Below are positions 44,101-56,100 of a stretch of 64,000 nucleotides of DNA, in pieces; the stretch's first letter is position 1; each line of letters opens with the position of its first letter. The notes beneath the pieces are model-generated. The model saw nothing but the letters and a program-made list of their open reading frames with translations. It searched no databases and was not told where the DNA came from. The stretch covers positions 604,939 to 668,938 of the forward strand of contig CAJNDS010001136.1 of the NCBI GenBank assembly GCA_905221605.1, in the 5' to 3' direction. This DNA is from Symbiodinium natans. Lineage: Eukaryota > Sar > Dinophyceae > Suessiales > Symbiodiniaceae. Both the position numbers and the translations under genes were made by a program.

Positions 44101-47100
44101 TGAAACTTATTCTTACATGTTTTTTTAAGTATCATGTCTACATATTACTTGCGAAATTCCCTCGTCGAACTTCGCGAATCAGAGTTTCACCATGTTGGTG
44201 GCCATATGGGGGTTTACGAAATTGTTGGGGTACCTTGTTGGGGTCCTTGTGATAAGGGGATCCTACTCTTTGGGGATCCATATTAGGGGTCCCCCTATTT
44301 TCGTAGACCCCCATATGAAGCCCGAAACCCTAAACCCGAAACCCGAAACCCTAAACCCTGAACCCTAAACCCTAAACCCTAAACCCTAACCCTAAACCCT
44401 AAACCCTAGGCGTCAGCCTAATTTCCTTCTACATCCGCGTGGGTGGTGGGATCTTCTCCAAGGGCTCGGACATCGGCAGTGTGGGGGCCTGAGGGGGCTT
44501 TTTGAGGCTTCAGCTTGAGAGGCTTCGGAGGGGTTTAGGGTTTAGGGTTTATAGGGTTTAGGGTTTAGGGTTTATAGGATTTAGGGTTTAGTGTTTATAG
44601 GGTTTAGGGTTTATAGGGTTTAGGGTTTAGGGTTTATAGGGTTTAGGGTTTAGGGTTTATAGGGTTTAGGGTCCAGGGTTTAGGGTCTAGGGTCTGGTTA
44701 TAGGGTTTATAGTTAGGGTTTATGGGGTTTATAGGGTTTTGAGGGTTTTGAGGGTTTAGGGTTTAGGGGTTGGCAAGGCCCCTGCGAGGACTTTGTAGGC
44801 ACAGGATCTGGCAATTCTTGTGTTGCGGAGGATGTGCCCCTTTTTTCCGCCGTCTTATTCTAAGTCGCCAGATACGGAATCTCGACCCTAAACCCTAAAC
44901 CCTAAACCCTAGACCCTAGACCCTAGACCCTAAACCCTAAACCCTAAACCCTAAACCCTAAACCCTAAACCCTAAACCCTAAACCCTAAACCCTAAACCC
45001 TAAACCCTAAACCCTAAACCCTAAACCCTAAACCCTAAACCCTAAACCCTAAACCCAACCCTAAGCACGGCCAAGGACTTCGTAGCTGATCAGATCACCG
45101 GCGGGATGGATGACGACATGAACCAAGATGAGCTGCCCGGCGCCAATGCGTCTGCACTCTTGAGGGTTAAGGGTTTAGGGTTAAGGGTTTAGGGTTCAGG
45201 GTTTGACCCCAATCAATGTCTTCAGTCCTGGACCCTAAACCCTAAATCCTAAACCCTAAACCCTAAACCCATTTAAGTAGGGTGCTGATAGGACATACCG
45301 CGACATACCCGAAGCCTGAATCCCAACGCAGCCACTGCTCCAAACAAATCTGAGGAGTCCTTCACCTGCGGTTTCCGGCTTCGGGTTTTCGGTTTCGGGT
45401 TTAGGGTTTAGGGCAACCAGACAGTTGAGAGAAGGGTGTAGGGCCTTCCACCTTTGAAAGCTAGGCGGATAATTTGTTCAGATGTTGATGATGCCCAAAT
45501 GTCGCCCTATCAAATCACGTGCAGTACCGTAAGCTACCTTTCTCAACCTTCATTGCACAAGCTTCGCGAAGATTAGGGCGGGGATTTTCAATCAACCCCA
45601 GCCCTAAACCCCTAAGCGCCAAATCCCCTAAACCCCAAACCCTAAACCCTAAACCCTAACCCCCAAAATCCTGGACTGCGGCTTGCTTGCATCGGTACTC
45701 GGTCCTGGGGCGCCTGATCTACTATCTGCTTAAGAACCACGAACCCACCGCAACCACAGAAAATTGAAAGATGTGAATCCCCTTATTTCCTTTATAGGAG
45801 CCCGAAACCCTAAACCCTGTAAAGCCTAAACCCCTTAACCCTATACCCTAACTAAACCCTAAACCCTATAAAGCCTAAACCCCTTAATCCCCCCCCCTCC
45901 CCGAAAGCAGGATTACAGAGATGAAGAAGCGCCTTGAGGACCTCGATGGGGCGCCTGGGCTGAAAATCAGTATAAGGTTTCGGATTTAGGGTTTAGGGTT
46001 TAGTGTTTAGGGTTCGGGTTTGGCTAGGGTTCAGGGTTCAGGAGTTCTTGGTCGGATCCGGTTTAGGGTCTAGGGTCTATCCTCTTGGCAGGCTTCTCAT
46101 AAAGACCTGTTCTACAGTTGACAAGATCTCCATAAGAAGACCCCGAATGAAGGACCACCCCCCTCCCCCCGCCCCTCCATCGCCTTTGAAAGGGCGGATC
46201 TGATTCGCGACGATCTGGTTTTAGGGTTTAGGGTTTAGGGTTTAGGGTTTAGGGTTTAGGGTTTAGGGTTCAAGCACGATGCGCTTCTTCGTAGGCCAGC
46301 TGAATAAATCCTGTCCTACCATGTCGCTTTGCTTCTCGGGTTGTAAAAGAGTTCAAGGCCGAGGTCCCTTTTTGGGGGGGTTTAGGGTGTAGGCTGTAGG
46401 GTTCGTGTTAGGGTTTAGGGTTTAGGGTTTAGGGTTTAGGGTTTAGGGTTTAGGGTTTCTGTGGGGGGTGGGGGGGGGGGGTTTTGTAGCGCAGAAGGGA
46501 ACCAAAGCACCTGTGGGTCCTTAGGTTTCTCCTGGGGTCCCTCACGCCGTTGTTGAGGTTTAGAGCTTGAATTTCAGGCCTATCCCTAAACCCTAAACCC
46601 TGTTGTTTTAGGAGATTTCGGGTCTGATCCAAAGGCTCCGGAACTGTAGTGGATCCTCCTAAACCCTAAACCCTGAACCCTAAACCCTAAACCCCAAACC
46701 CTAAACCCAGATCCTTACACTCCGACTCTGAGGACGGGGAGAAGGATGAGAAGGCCATCGCTGCTGCTGCGCTCATCAATCCGGCCGCTTGCTTTCCAAG
46801 CCGCGGGGCTCTAGATGTTTAGGGGTTCAGGGTTTAGGTTTGTTTAGGGTTTAGGGTTTAGGAATTAGGGTTTAGGCTTTAGGGGTTAGAGGTTTAGGGG
46901 CTAGGGGCTTAGGGTTCAGGTTTATTGGGGTTTGGACTCTAGACTCAAAACCCGTTTTTGCGAAGAAGCTGCTGCGAATTGTAGCTTGTTGTTTTCACAG
47001 GGCAACCATGAATTTCCATACTTGCGGTCCCTGTTAGACTGCCTTGTTAGAAGATGGGAAGATGGACCTTGTCGATTTTGATCTGAGTAGCTGTATCTAA

Positions 47101-50100
47101 ACAGGCGCCAAAATCGGCCAAAACTATCAGTTTTTGTTTTGAAAGTCCACATCCTTGGTTGCACAGCTTCATCTTGAACCCTAAGCCCTAAACCCTAAGC
47201 AACAATCGCCGGCTTTCGGTGAAAAGAAACCAAAAAATATGTCTCTGAATGGCGGCCTCTTTTCGGGGTTCTTATTTTCATCTGCTGAGCCTCACACTTA
47301 CAGGGCACCCCCCAACAGGCGCTATAGCTTGGAGAACTGCCCACCTGCAAGATCCTTGCAAACCCTCTCAGCTATACCTGCGAGTGCTAGGCAGGCCCTC
47401 AACCCCTAAACCCTAAACCCTAAACCCTAAACCCTAAACCCTAAACCCTAAACCCTAAACCCTAAACCCTAAACCCTAAACCCTAAACCCTAAGAAATGC
47501 TTAGGGAGTGTAGGGGTCAAGGCAGGGTTTAGTTTAGGGTTCTGAGGTGTAAGGTTCTTTTTTGGGGGGGGTTTTGGGGCCTGGGGTTTCGGGGCTGGGT
47601 TTAGGGCTAAAACTAGCTTTCGGGGGCTTGGGGTTTAGGGTTCTGGGGTGTCTAGGGTTTACATGGTTTTTAAGAGTTTAGGGCTTCAAGTTTCGGTTTA
47701 GGGCTTTTGGGGCCTTTGGTTTTTTTTGCACTCTAAGCCAGGAAATAGTACCCCCCCCGCCCCCCTCTGGCACGTCTTTACGGTTTAGAGCTTAAGCAAT
47801 CCCCAAAAAAGCAGATCGGGGGGCTGAAAGCCTGGCCCAGCAGGACTCAACAATCGATGAGATGCACGAGTCTCAGTTCATCACCGCCAAGGTGATGGGG
47901 CCTCCTACCCTAAACCCTAGACCTAAACCCTAAAACCCTAAACCCTATATTCGAAATCCCAAAAACCCTAAGGCGCTCCGACGCGGGTTTAGGTTTTAGG
48001 GTTTGGGGTTTATTGTAGACATACAAAGTTTAGGGCTTAGAGTTTTTCAGGCCAGCGTACTGGTGTTTTCTTGGGTGTGGCGCTTTTCTTTCAACCACCC
48101 GAGATCCTAGCCATTACAGGGTTCTTCAGGGAGGGGGGTTCAAGGTGGGTATATAGCCTTCCCGAAGGTTCCCTAGGTACCTGCCTCCCCCATGGACTCC
48201 CTCCCTGAAGAACCCTATAAAGCTAGGATTTGGTCAGCCCAACTCACGTCCAACAAGTTGCGGAGCCCGTTGCGTGCGAGTTTAGTGCTTAGCGTTTTCA
48301 CTAAACCCTAAACCCTAAACCCTAAACCCTAAACCCTAAACCCTAAACCCCCAAACCCTAAACCCCAAACTCTTAACCCTACTTCATGGGATTTCGGTTC
48401 AAAGCCCATGCTGCTCGGAAGCGGGGAATCGCAGTTCAGGGTTAGGGTTTAGGGTTCAGGGTTCAGGCTTCAGGGTTTAGGCCCTTGGGATATTCTTCTG
48501 TTTCCCCCTTTGGGGGGGTGCGGCGGGGGGGGGTGGGTGTCGGGGGGGGGGGGGGGTGCGGGGGGGGGGGGGGGGGGGGGTGGGGGGGGGGAGGATTGCA
48601 TTTTATGCTCTCCCCTTTTTTGGGGTTTGAGAGGATCACATTTGTTTTCCCCGTTTTGGGGGTCTAAGAGGATCATATTTTACATTTCCCCGTTGTGTTT
48701 TTAAGAGGATCACGTTTAGGAAAGTTTTTTTCGAGGGCCTGAGTCGGCATTTCTTTGGATATTCCCGGGAACATCCCAATGCATCCCAGTAAACCCCTAC
48801 GCCGGGGCCAGGAGCTGGAAATACGAACCGAGATCGAGCAGCACATGGCCAAGACCTTGAAGACCATGCGCCTTGGGGCGAGAGTTCGGGTGGACCCCTA
48901 CACCCTAAGCCCTGAGCTCTACGACCATGGAACTACTCTAAGACTAATCGTATTCCCTTATGGTCCCTACATAATAATAATGCCCCCCCTTCCCCCCAAA
49001 AAAAAGAAAAACCTGTGCTAATTATTCAGGACCCTATAGCAGATGCGCGGATGAAGGAAAGACAAGGGGATGCATGTTGCTCTACCTTCCCTCTGTGGTG
49101 GAAGAGGCGTTGCAGTAGCCTAAACCCTGAACAAGAAACCCGAAACCCGAAACTCTAAACCCTAAACCCTATGCTGGTTCGCAGTGCAGTCGCGCTCAGT
49201 TGCTCAGACTCAGAGACAGCGCCGAGTAAAAAACCCTAACACAACCTGAGCCCCTAAGTCCTTGAGGCACCCGGTCAACTATCTGGATGCCATTGGCGAG
49301 AACATCGCAGATGTCGGCCTTTGGCCAGCAAGCAGAGACTAACCTGCCCACCCCTTGTCCAGAAGGTTAAATGTTTGGGGATCCCCTGTGCTACCTCCCC
49401 TAGACCCTGAACCCTGCAACCTTGCAACCCACAACCCTGACCCTAAACCCTAAATAAGCCTTAAAGCCCTAGAACCCTAAACCCTAAACCCTGAACCCGA
49501 AGTCTACCCACCCCTACCCAACTTTCAAGGCGAGGGTGGGGAGTAGTTCTTTGCAAGGAGGGGCCCCCTTACGGACTTGTAGCCTACGTTAGGATCCCTA
49601 TCACCCAATTTAGGGTCCTTATAACTCTACTTATAACTAGGGGGGCCCCTCCTTGTAGTGCCCATTCGTAGCCAACGTGAAAGCTTCCCTCCCTCACGCT
49701 GTTCTGAACTAGGGGTTTAATCCTTACGGCACTTAGAATTTGAGGACTTGAGCCGGAGCCTAGCATCTCGAGCCAGGATACGGTTTAGGGTTTAGGGTTC
49801 AGGGTTCAGGGTTTAGGGCCTCCTTGCGCGCGCTGTGCATGGGTAATCTCCCGGCTAGCAATCCCATGTTGATCGAAAGGCGGCACTTCGTCTGAACCCT
49901 TGGCAGCAAAGCAAGCTCACAGCTTTCACAAACAGAGAGATGCCATAATATTTCAGTTGAAAGGATTGTTTTGGTGTGTTAGTTCAGTTGAAAGGATTGT
50001 TTTGGTGTGTGTGTGTGGGTGGTTTCAACAAGTGTTTGTCCGGCTCCAGTTCCAGAACTTTGTCCTTTTTGTTTGTTTGCTTTGCGTGGGCTCAAAGATT

Positions 50101-53100
50101 CCCAAGCTTGCTTACAATTCCCCTAAACCCTAAACACCCCAAACCCGCGTTTGACGCACTTTCCTTAAAGAACCCTAAACCCTAAAACGCCCCCAAACCT
50201 CAAGCCCTCCATTATTCCACTTTTTGTTAGGGGGGTATAGGTGGCACCCTGTTTCTTCCTGGGTTACCTAAACCCTAAACCCTAAACCCTAAATCCTAAA
50301 CCCTAAACCCTAAACCCTAAACCGTGGCTCCTGGGTCTAGTGATGGAACCACGAAGACTTGGAGCCGGCATTGGGCCCGGAAACCATTCAGCAAACTCTA
50401 CGGGTTTAGGGTTTAGGGTGTAGGGTTCAGGGTTTAGGGTTTAGGGTTTAGGGTTTCGGAATTGGGTTTAGGGTTTAGGGTTTAGGGTTTAGGGTTCAGG
50501 GTTTAGGCTTTAGGGGTTAGAGTTTAGGGCTTATCCCCGTGCATACGGGATATGCTGGAATCAATATGTCGGGACCGCGAATATCCTCCCTACCCAGTTG
50601 CGGCCTCAAAGTTTAGGGGGTCGAGGGTTTAGGGGTTTAGGGTCTAGAGGGCAAGTGGGACCCTACGACCGAAGCCCCCCCTAAATCCTGAGACCTAAAA
50701 GCCTAATCCCCAAACCATAAAACCCTAGCCCGACATGTTCCCCTGCAGTGTGGCTTATCTGCTTGGAGGGTGGCAAACAAAAAGCCTGAACCCTAAAACC
50801 CTAAAACCTAAAACCCTAAAAGCCTAGCCCCCCCCCCCCCCCCCCCCCCCAATCAGGATCTCTTTGAGACCATGTCGCTGACTTTGGCCACTGCCGTGAT
50901 CCTGGGAGCAAAGATCCACAAGGCTGCGGACTCTTTAGGGTTTAGGGTTTAGCGTCCAGGGTTTAGGGTTTAGGGTTCAGGGTTTAGGGTTTAGGGTTTA
51001 GTTGATTGACTTCTCGGTGTTTCTTTGGGAGACCATGTGCTAGAGCATGCAAACCAGTGGGAGCGAAAGCCTGACACCCACCTCCATCTTTCCGGCTTGC
51101 AGCTCAGTTCCGGGTTCAAAAGGGTTTAGGGTTTAGGGTGTAGGTTTTAGAGTCTGGGTTCAAAAAGGGTGTGGGTTTTAGGGTTCAGGGTTTAGGGTAG
51201 GAGCCCGGATGCAACAAAAAGGGTAGGTAGTTACTTAGCCATTTTGAACTTTTCTGTTCGTTGAGGCTCTGGCGCGCGTTAGACGGGCAGCCTTGAAAGA
51301 GACCGTGAGCAGAATTGCAGGCTGCTGCCTGAATGCGGAGTTACCCTTAAAACCCTAAACCCTAAACCCCAACCCCTAAACCCTAAACCCCAAACCCAAA
51401 CCCCAAACCCTAAACTCAAACCCTAAACCCCAAAACCTAAACCCCAAACCCTGAACCCCAAACCCTAAACCCTAAACCGCAAACCCCATACCCCAAACCC
51501 TAAACCCTAAACCCTAAACCCTAGCCCTAAACCCTAAACCCTTTTCGTGCGCGCAGGTGCCATACTTTGGAACCGCGCTGCCCTTCGCCATCATCTCCAC
51601 CGGCACCTTTGGCTGTACAGCCGTGTGCTACAAGGTGCCCCGGCCTGGGGTTTAGGGTTTAGGGTTTAGGGTTCAGGGTTCTGGGTTCAGGGTTAGGGTT
51701 TAGGGATGTTTAGGGTTCAGGGTTCAGGGTTTAGACTCTAGGGTTCAGGGTTCAGGGTTTAGGGTTAGGGTTTGGAATTCTATGGTTGTGGGTTTAGGGT
51801 TAGGGATTAGGTGCATTGAATCAAAACTCCGAAGCCTTACCTGGGGCAGCCGCATAGCCTTCGAAATGCATATCCTATGATTCTGGTACATGTTTCCCTT
51901 TTCTATAAAGGGTCTAAGGCTTCTTCGCGGCAGATCCTGGCAATCCCTGTCCCCCAGATTCTGATGTTTGGGGCTTTCAGTGGGGGTGCACGAAAGGTGC
52001 GGTGCATGGAGAAGGATACTGCCAGGCGAATCCGTCGCAGACCCTTGGGCCTGTTAAAGGCTGCAGGCCAGTCTTTTGGATCCTCCCAGGGGTCGGGATG
52101 ATGGTCAGATGCCTGAGTCGGCAGGTTTAGTGTTGAGGGTGCAGCCGTTCACGAAGACTTTCGCCGAAAAAGCCCGAGAGAGAACGAAACGGAATACTCA
52201 TCATAGTTGTACCTACCGCCTTGCTGCATTTTTTGGGGCTTCCTGGGGCAAGTCTTGGTTCAGGGTCTTGAGGCTTCGGGAGCCTGGGACCGTAGTCTGC
52301 ACAGAGAGCCGAAAGGGAGAAGGAACTCGGGGCCAAATCCACCACAAGAGTAGCACCGGAGCCAAGTAGTTTCCAACATCATCCCCTCGACCATCCCCTG
52401 TCTACTTCTCATGTCTACTTACCACAACAACTCCCCACCAAAAGTGTACATAGAAGCTCCATGATGATTAGGTCCTTTGAGGCCTGGACGAACCCTAGAC
52501 CTTTCTGGTTCTGAGTAGGTGGGACATCCCAGGTCTTCAGTGCAATCTCTTCGGTGTGATCTTGATCGTCCAAGCAGTGGTCTTTGGCCATCCGGCTTCG
52601 ATTTTGCTCAAAGGGCTTTCCTATATCCCCCTTGGGATTTTTTGTTCATGTAAAGCCCAAGAGGATATGTAAAATGATATGTTTATTAAGGTTCTAAGGG
52701 GAGTATAGTTTCATGTCAGCAGCTTTCAAGGTTGCAGGAGGGCTAGCTGCACTAGGAAGTCCATGGGAAGCCTTGCGCAAGCGCTTCGCAAAAGGAGCTG
52801 GCGGTGTAGGACTTCTGACTCAGGGTGGCAAGATGTTAGTCTTGCTTTCTTTGCAGTTCCTTGCAGTACTTCACGGTGCTTGTCCTAGTCAGCATCTTGA
52901 GTTCACCCTAAGGGTTTACTACCGAAGCCCGATTCAGTTTGCAGACGTTGCCTTGAAGCGCGAAAAGCCCGTAACCCAGACCCCTGGGAGGATCCAAAAA
53001 GTAGAGGTGGTACCCTATACTACTACTCGGGCATTCTTAGGAACCCTTGAGGGGGATCTACTTGTTGGATCCTGCCAGGGGGTCTGGGGGACAGTGGCAG

Positions 53101-56100
53101 TTTGCCAGGTTTCTGCTACCTCCACTGGCACGTTTACCATACGATCTCTCTGGATGAGTTGCCTCTTTGCTGCATGCGGTGGGCCTGTCAGCTGCTAGGA
53201 GATTCAGAGGCACCCCTGTCCGGGCTTGCATACATCCCCAAGCATTCCCAAAACTGTCGGCTGTTGGTTGGGATGTAGGGTTTAGGGTTCAGGGTTCTGG
53301 GCTTTCGGTTGTAGGGTCTGAGAGCGTTGCTGAGACTTTCCGGCCAGGACATCATAGCCCGGAAGCAAAAAAAAGGTTCTGGGACGTTCTTGCAGCCATA
53401 CGCTCTAGGAGCCAGATAGGCCCCAGGTGGGCTTCAGCGACTTAAGGCTCTCTGTAGCGCTGGGACTGGAATGGTTCGTGCCTGGATGAGCACATTCCGA
53501 ATGCATGCAGTAGCCAGGTGCTTTCATACCAGCCGGCGGCAAGCAAGCCCGGAGTCATCAAGCACAGACGTGTGCGTGTGTGTGTATATATATATATATA
53601 GCTGGTCGCTTCTCTCAATTTTGGTGAAAGGGGTTACTCTGATGAGGCGGCCCCGAGTATTTCTGGCACCCGGAAGGGGATCAGAATTGTGAGAACTGGC
53701 CATACATGTTCGTACATATGTCTGTGTACTATATCGTGCCACCTCTGCTGGTCTTCGTCAATGGCGAGACTGCGAGCTCATATCATGGCCCCAGTACTTC
53801 GGGGTAGGGGTTACTGAGAATGACCCATAGTAGTATAGGTTGGGATGTTCCTGCTTGTACTAACAATCCTCAATACGGAGTATAATAGGGGCACTAGAAT
53901 CCCTATTCAGGACTGTCAGTATAGGGGGGAAACATGGGTACTATTTGTGGGTTCTGCTTTCTGGATCCTCCCGGGGTCTGGGCAATTAGCCTGCTCGATC
54001 TGTGCAAGGACACAGCCTTGTCATTACCGAGCCTTAAACCCACATTTGGCGTCAGCTAGGCTGAGGGCAAAAGAAAAACTTAAACCCTAAACCCTGAAGC
54101 GAAACAAAAGAACCCTAAACCCTCAACCCTGAACCCTTGACCCGTAGCCCTCAACCCTGAACCCTAAACCCCCAACACTGAACCCTAAACCCTAAACCCT
54201 AAACCCTAAACCCTAAACCCTAGCTGAGGGTGAACTACAACGTGATCACAGCCTGCGGGTTGATCTCACCGGTGGCTTGTCCTTTAGGGCTTAGGGCTTA
54301 GGGTTGGGAGTCAGGGAGGCCTCGAAGCCCAAGAGGCGTGAATGCACCTTCAGGCTCGGACCTGTTTCGGGTATAGGGTTTAGGGTTTAGGGTTTAGGGT
54401 TTAGGGTTTAGGGTTTAGGGTTTAGGGTTTAGGGGCCCTGCACCTTTCGGGTCGGACTTGTGGGGTTCGGAGGGCTTATGGGGTTCGCGGGTTTAGGGTT
54501 TAGGGTTTAGGGTTTAGGGTTTAGGGTTCATAGGGCTCGGGGCAGACTTGGAGATGAAGCCCTCAGCCCCAAGCACTCGGAACATGTTTAGGGTTCAGGG
54601 TGTAGGGCTTATTAAAACCTATAGGTTTAGGTTTTAGGGCTCGTCTCGCCTTCTTGAGGTTTAGGGTTTAGGGTTAGGGTTTAGGGTTTTCCTAAGGAGT
54701 TGTGCGCATCGATTTGCGAGTTCTTCACTTCCGTGAACTGCTATCCTGTCCAGTGGCTGGCACAGGCCGGGCCCAGTTGAAAAAGTTGGGGGGGGGGGGG
54801 TGGGGTGAGTGGGTGGAGGCGAGTGAGTCCTTAAACTCCCCAGCCTTTAGGGGTTTAGGGTTTAGCCGTGCCAAGCCCTAACCCGAAGCAATTCTTTTTG
54901 CCCTGAACCCTACACCCTCCCCCACAAGCCCACACTTGACTTTCGGCATCGCTTTTTGGGCTCTGCGTTCACTAGGTAAACCCTAAACCCTAAGCCCTAC
55001 ACCCTAAACCCTAAACCCTAAACCCTAAACCCTAAACCCTAAACCCTAAACCCTAAACCCTAAACCCTAAACCCTAAACCCTAAACCCTGCTTAGAAGTA
55101 CCCATGAACCTGCCAGTCGGAGCCTTTCAGGGCTTCAGGTTTATGGGGGTTTCAGAGAACGAGCATGACCCCCCTAAACCCCAAAACCCTACACCCTAAG
55201 TGACTTTAGGAGCGTTGGGGTGTCCCTGAGAGCCTCGGAAGCACGGGGCGTCAGATTTTGGGGCCATTTCATAGGGTACTTAAAGGAGGTGGGCTCAAAA
55301 GGGGTATGTAACCCAAGGCTCCCTACTACCCCCTAAGGCTTCCGAAGCTTCCCTAAGGTTCCCTAGGTACCTCCCCCTCCCTTAAGAACCCTAAAAACTC
55401 AACACCCCAAACCCTAAACCCATTGGGTGCCAGGATGCACACTTCGGGCCGATCCAGGTCATCTTGCATCTGGGCACGCACTGAAGTGCAGGCTTGAGCA
55501 TGATACTTGGGCTTTAGGGTTTAGGGTTTAGGGTTTAGGGTTTAGGGTTTAGGGTTTAGGGTTTAGGGTTTAGGGTTTAGGGTTTAGGGGGTTGAGGCCT
55601 TCGGCATCGAATCAAATGTTCGGGGACAGAGATGGTAAGCTTCTGGCAGCATTCAGATTCTGCACTCCGGCGTTTTTAGGGGGCTCAAGATTTTTCAGAG
55701 CACGAGAGCAGGTTCGGCAAAAGGCCATGTGGGACTTGCTTGAAATTGAAGAGATACGGAATACGCAGCGGACAATCCAGAATAGAATCGATGGCGGCGC
55801 CGGCCGTCAAGTTCCCTTGCTACCGTGGGCTTGTGATCTTTTGCTTGGATCACTCACGCTAGCAAGGCTTCCTATGATTCGCGTGTCTTACAATCCTCGG
55901 GATGGGAAGTGCTACTCGATTGACAATCGCCGCTGCTTTGTTCTGAAGGTGCTCTGCTTAGAGGAGCCTTTGGAAGTGAAGCGTGTGGAGTGGAGCCACG
56001 AGTTTCAGTGCAAGCTGCATGGAGATGGAGGCGGCCCCTGGCGCACCGATCCACGTGGTGTGCAACAATTTCGCCTGGCTTTGCTGCACCACTTGAATAA

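Noticed and set aside
44410-44480. Donor GTGTGG at 44479 for the RVGGGI exon
   Set aside because: It breaks frame with every downstream exon; the GA donor at 44469 keeps frame and family register.
48470-48704. Pro-rich or Gly-rich ORFs
   Set aside because: Product of an 80-bp G tract; length is unreliable.
55675-55692. GGGGGCTCAAG as a relic of the dinoflagellate spliced leader
   Set aside because: Only the last eight bases resemble the leader end, and it falls within the ORF after its ATG.
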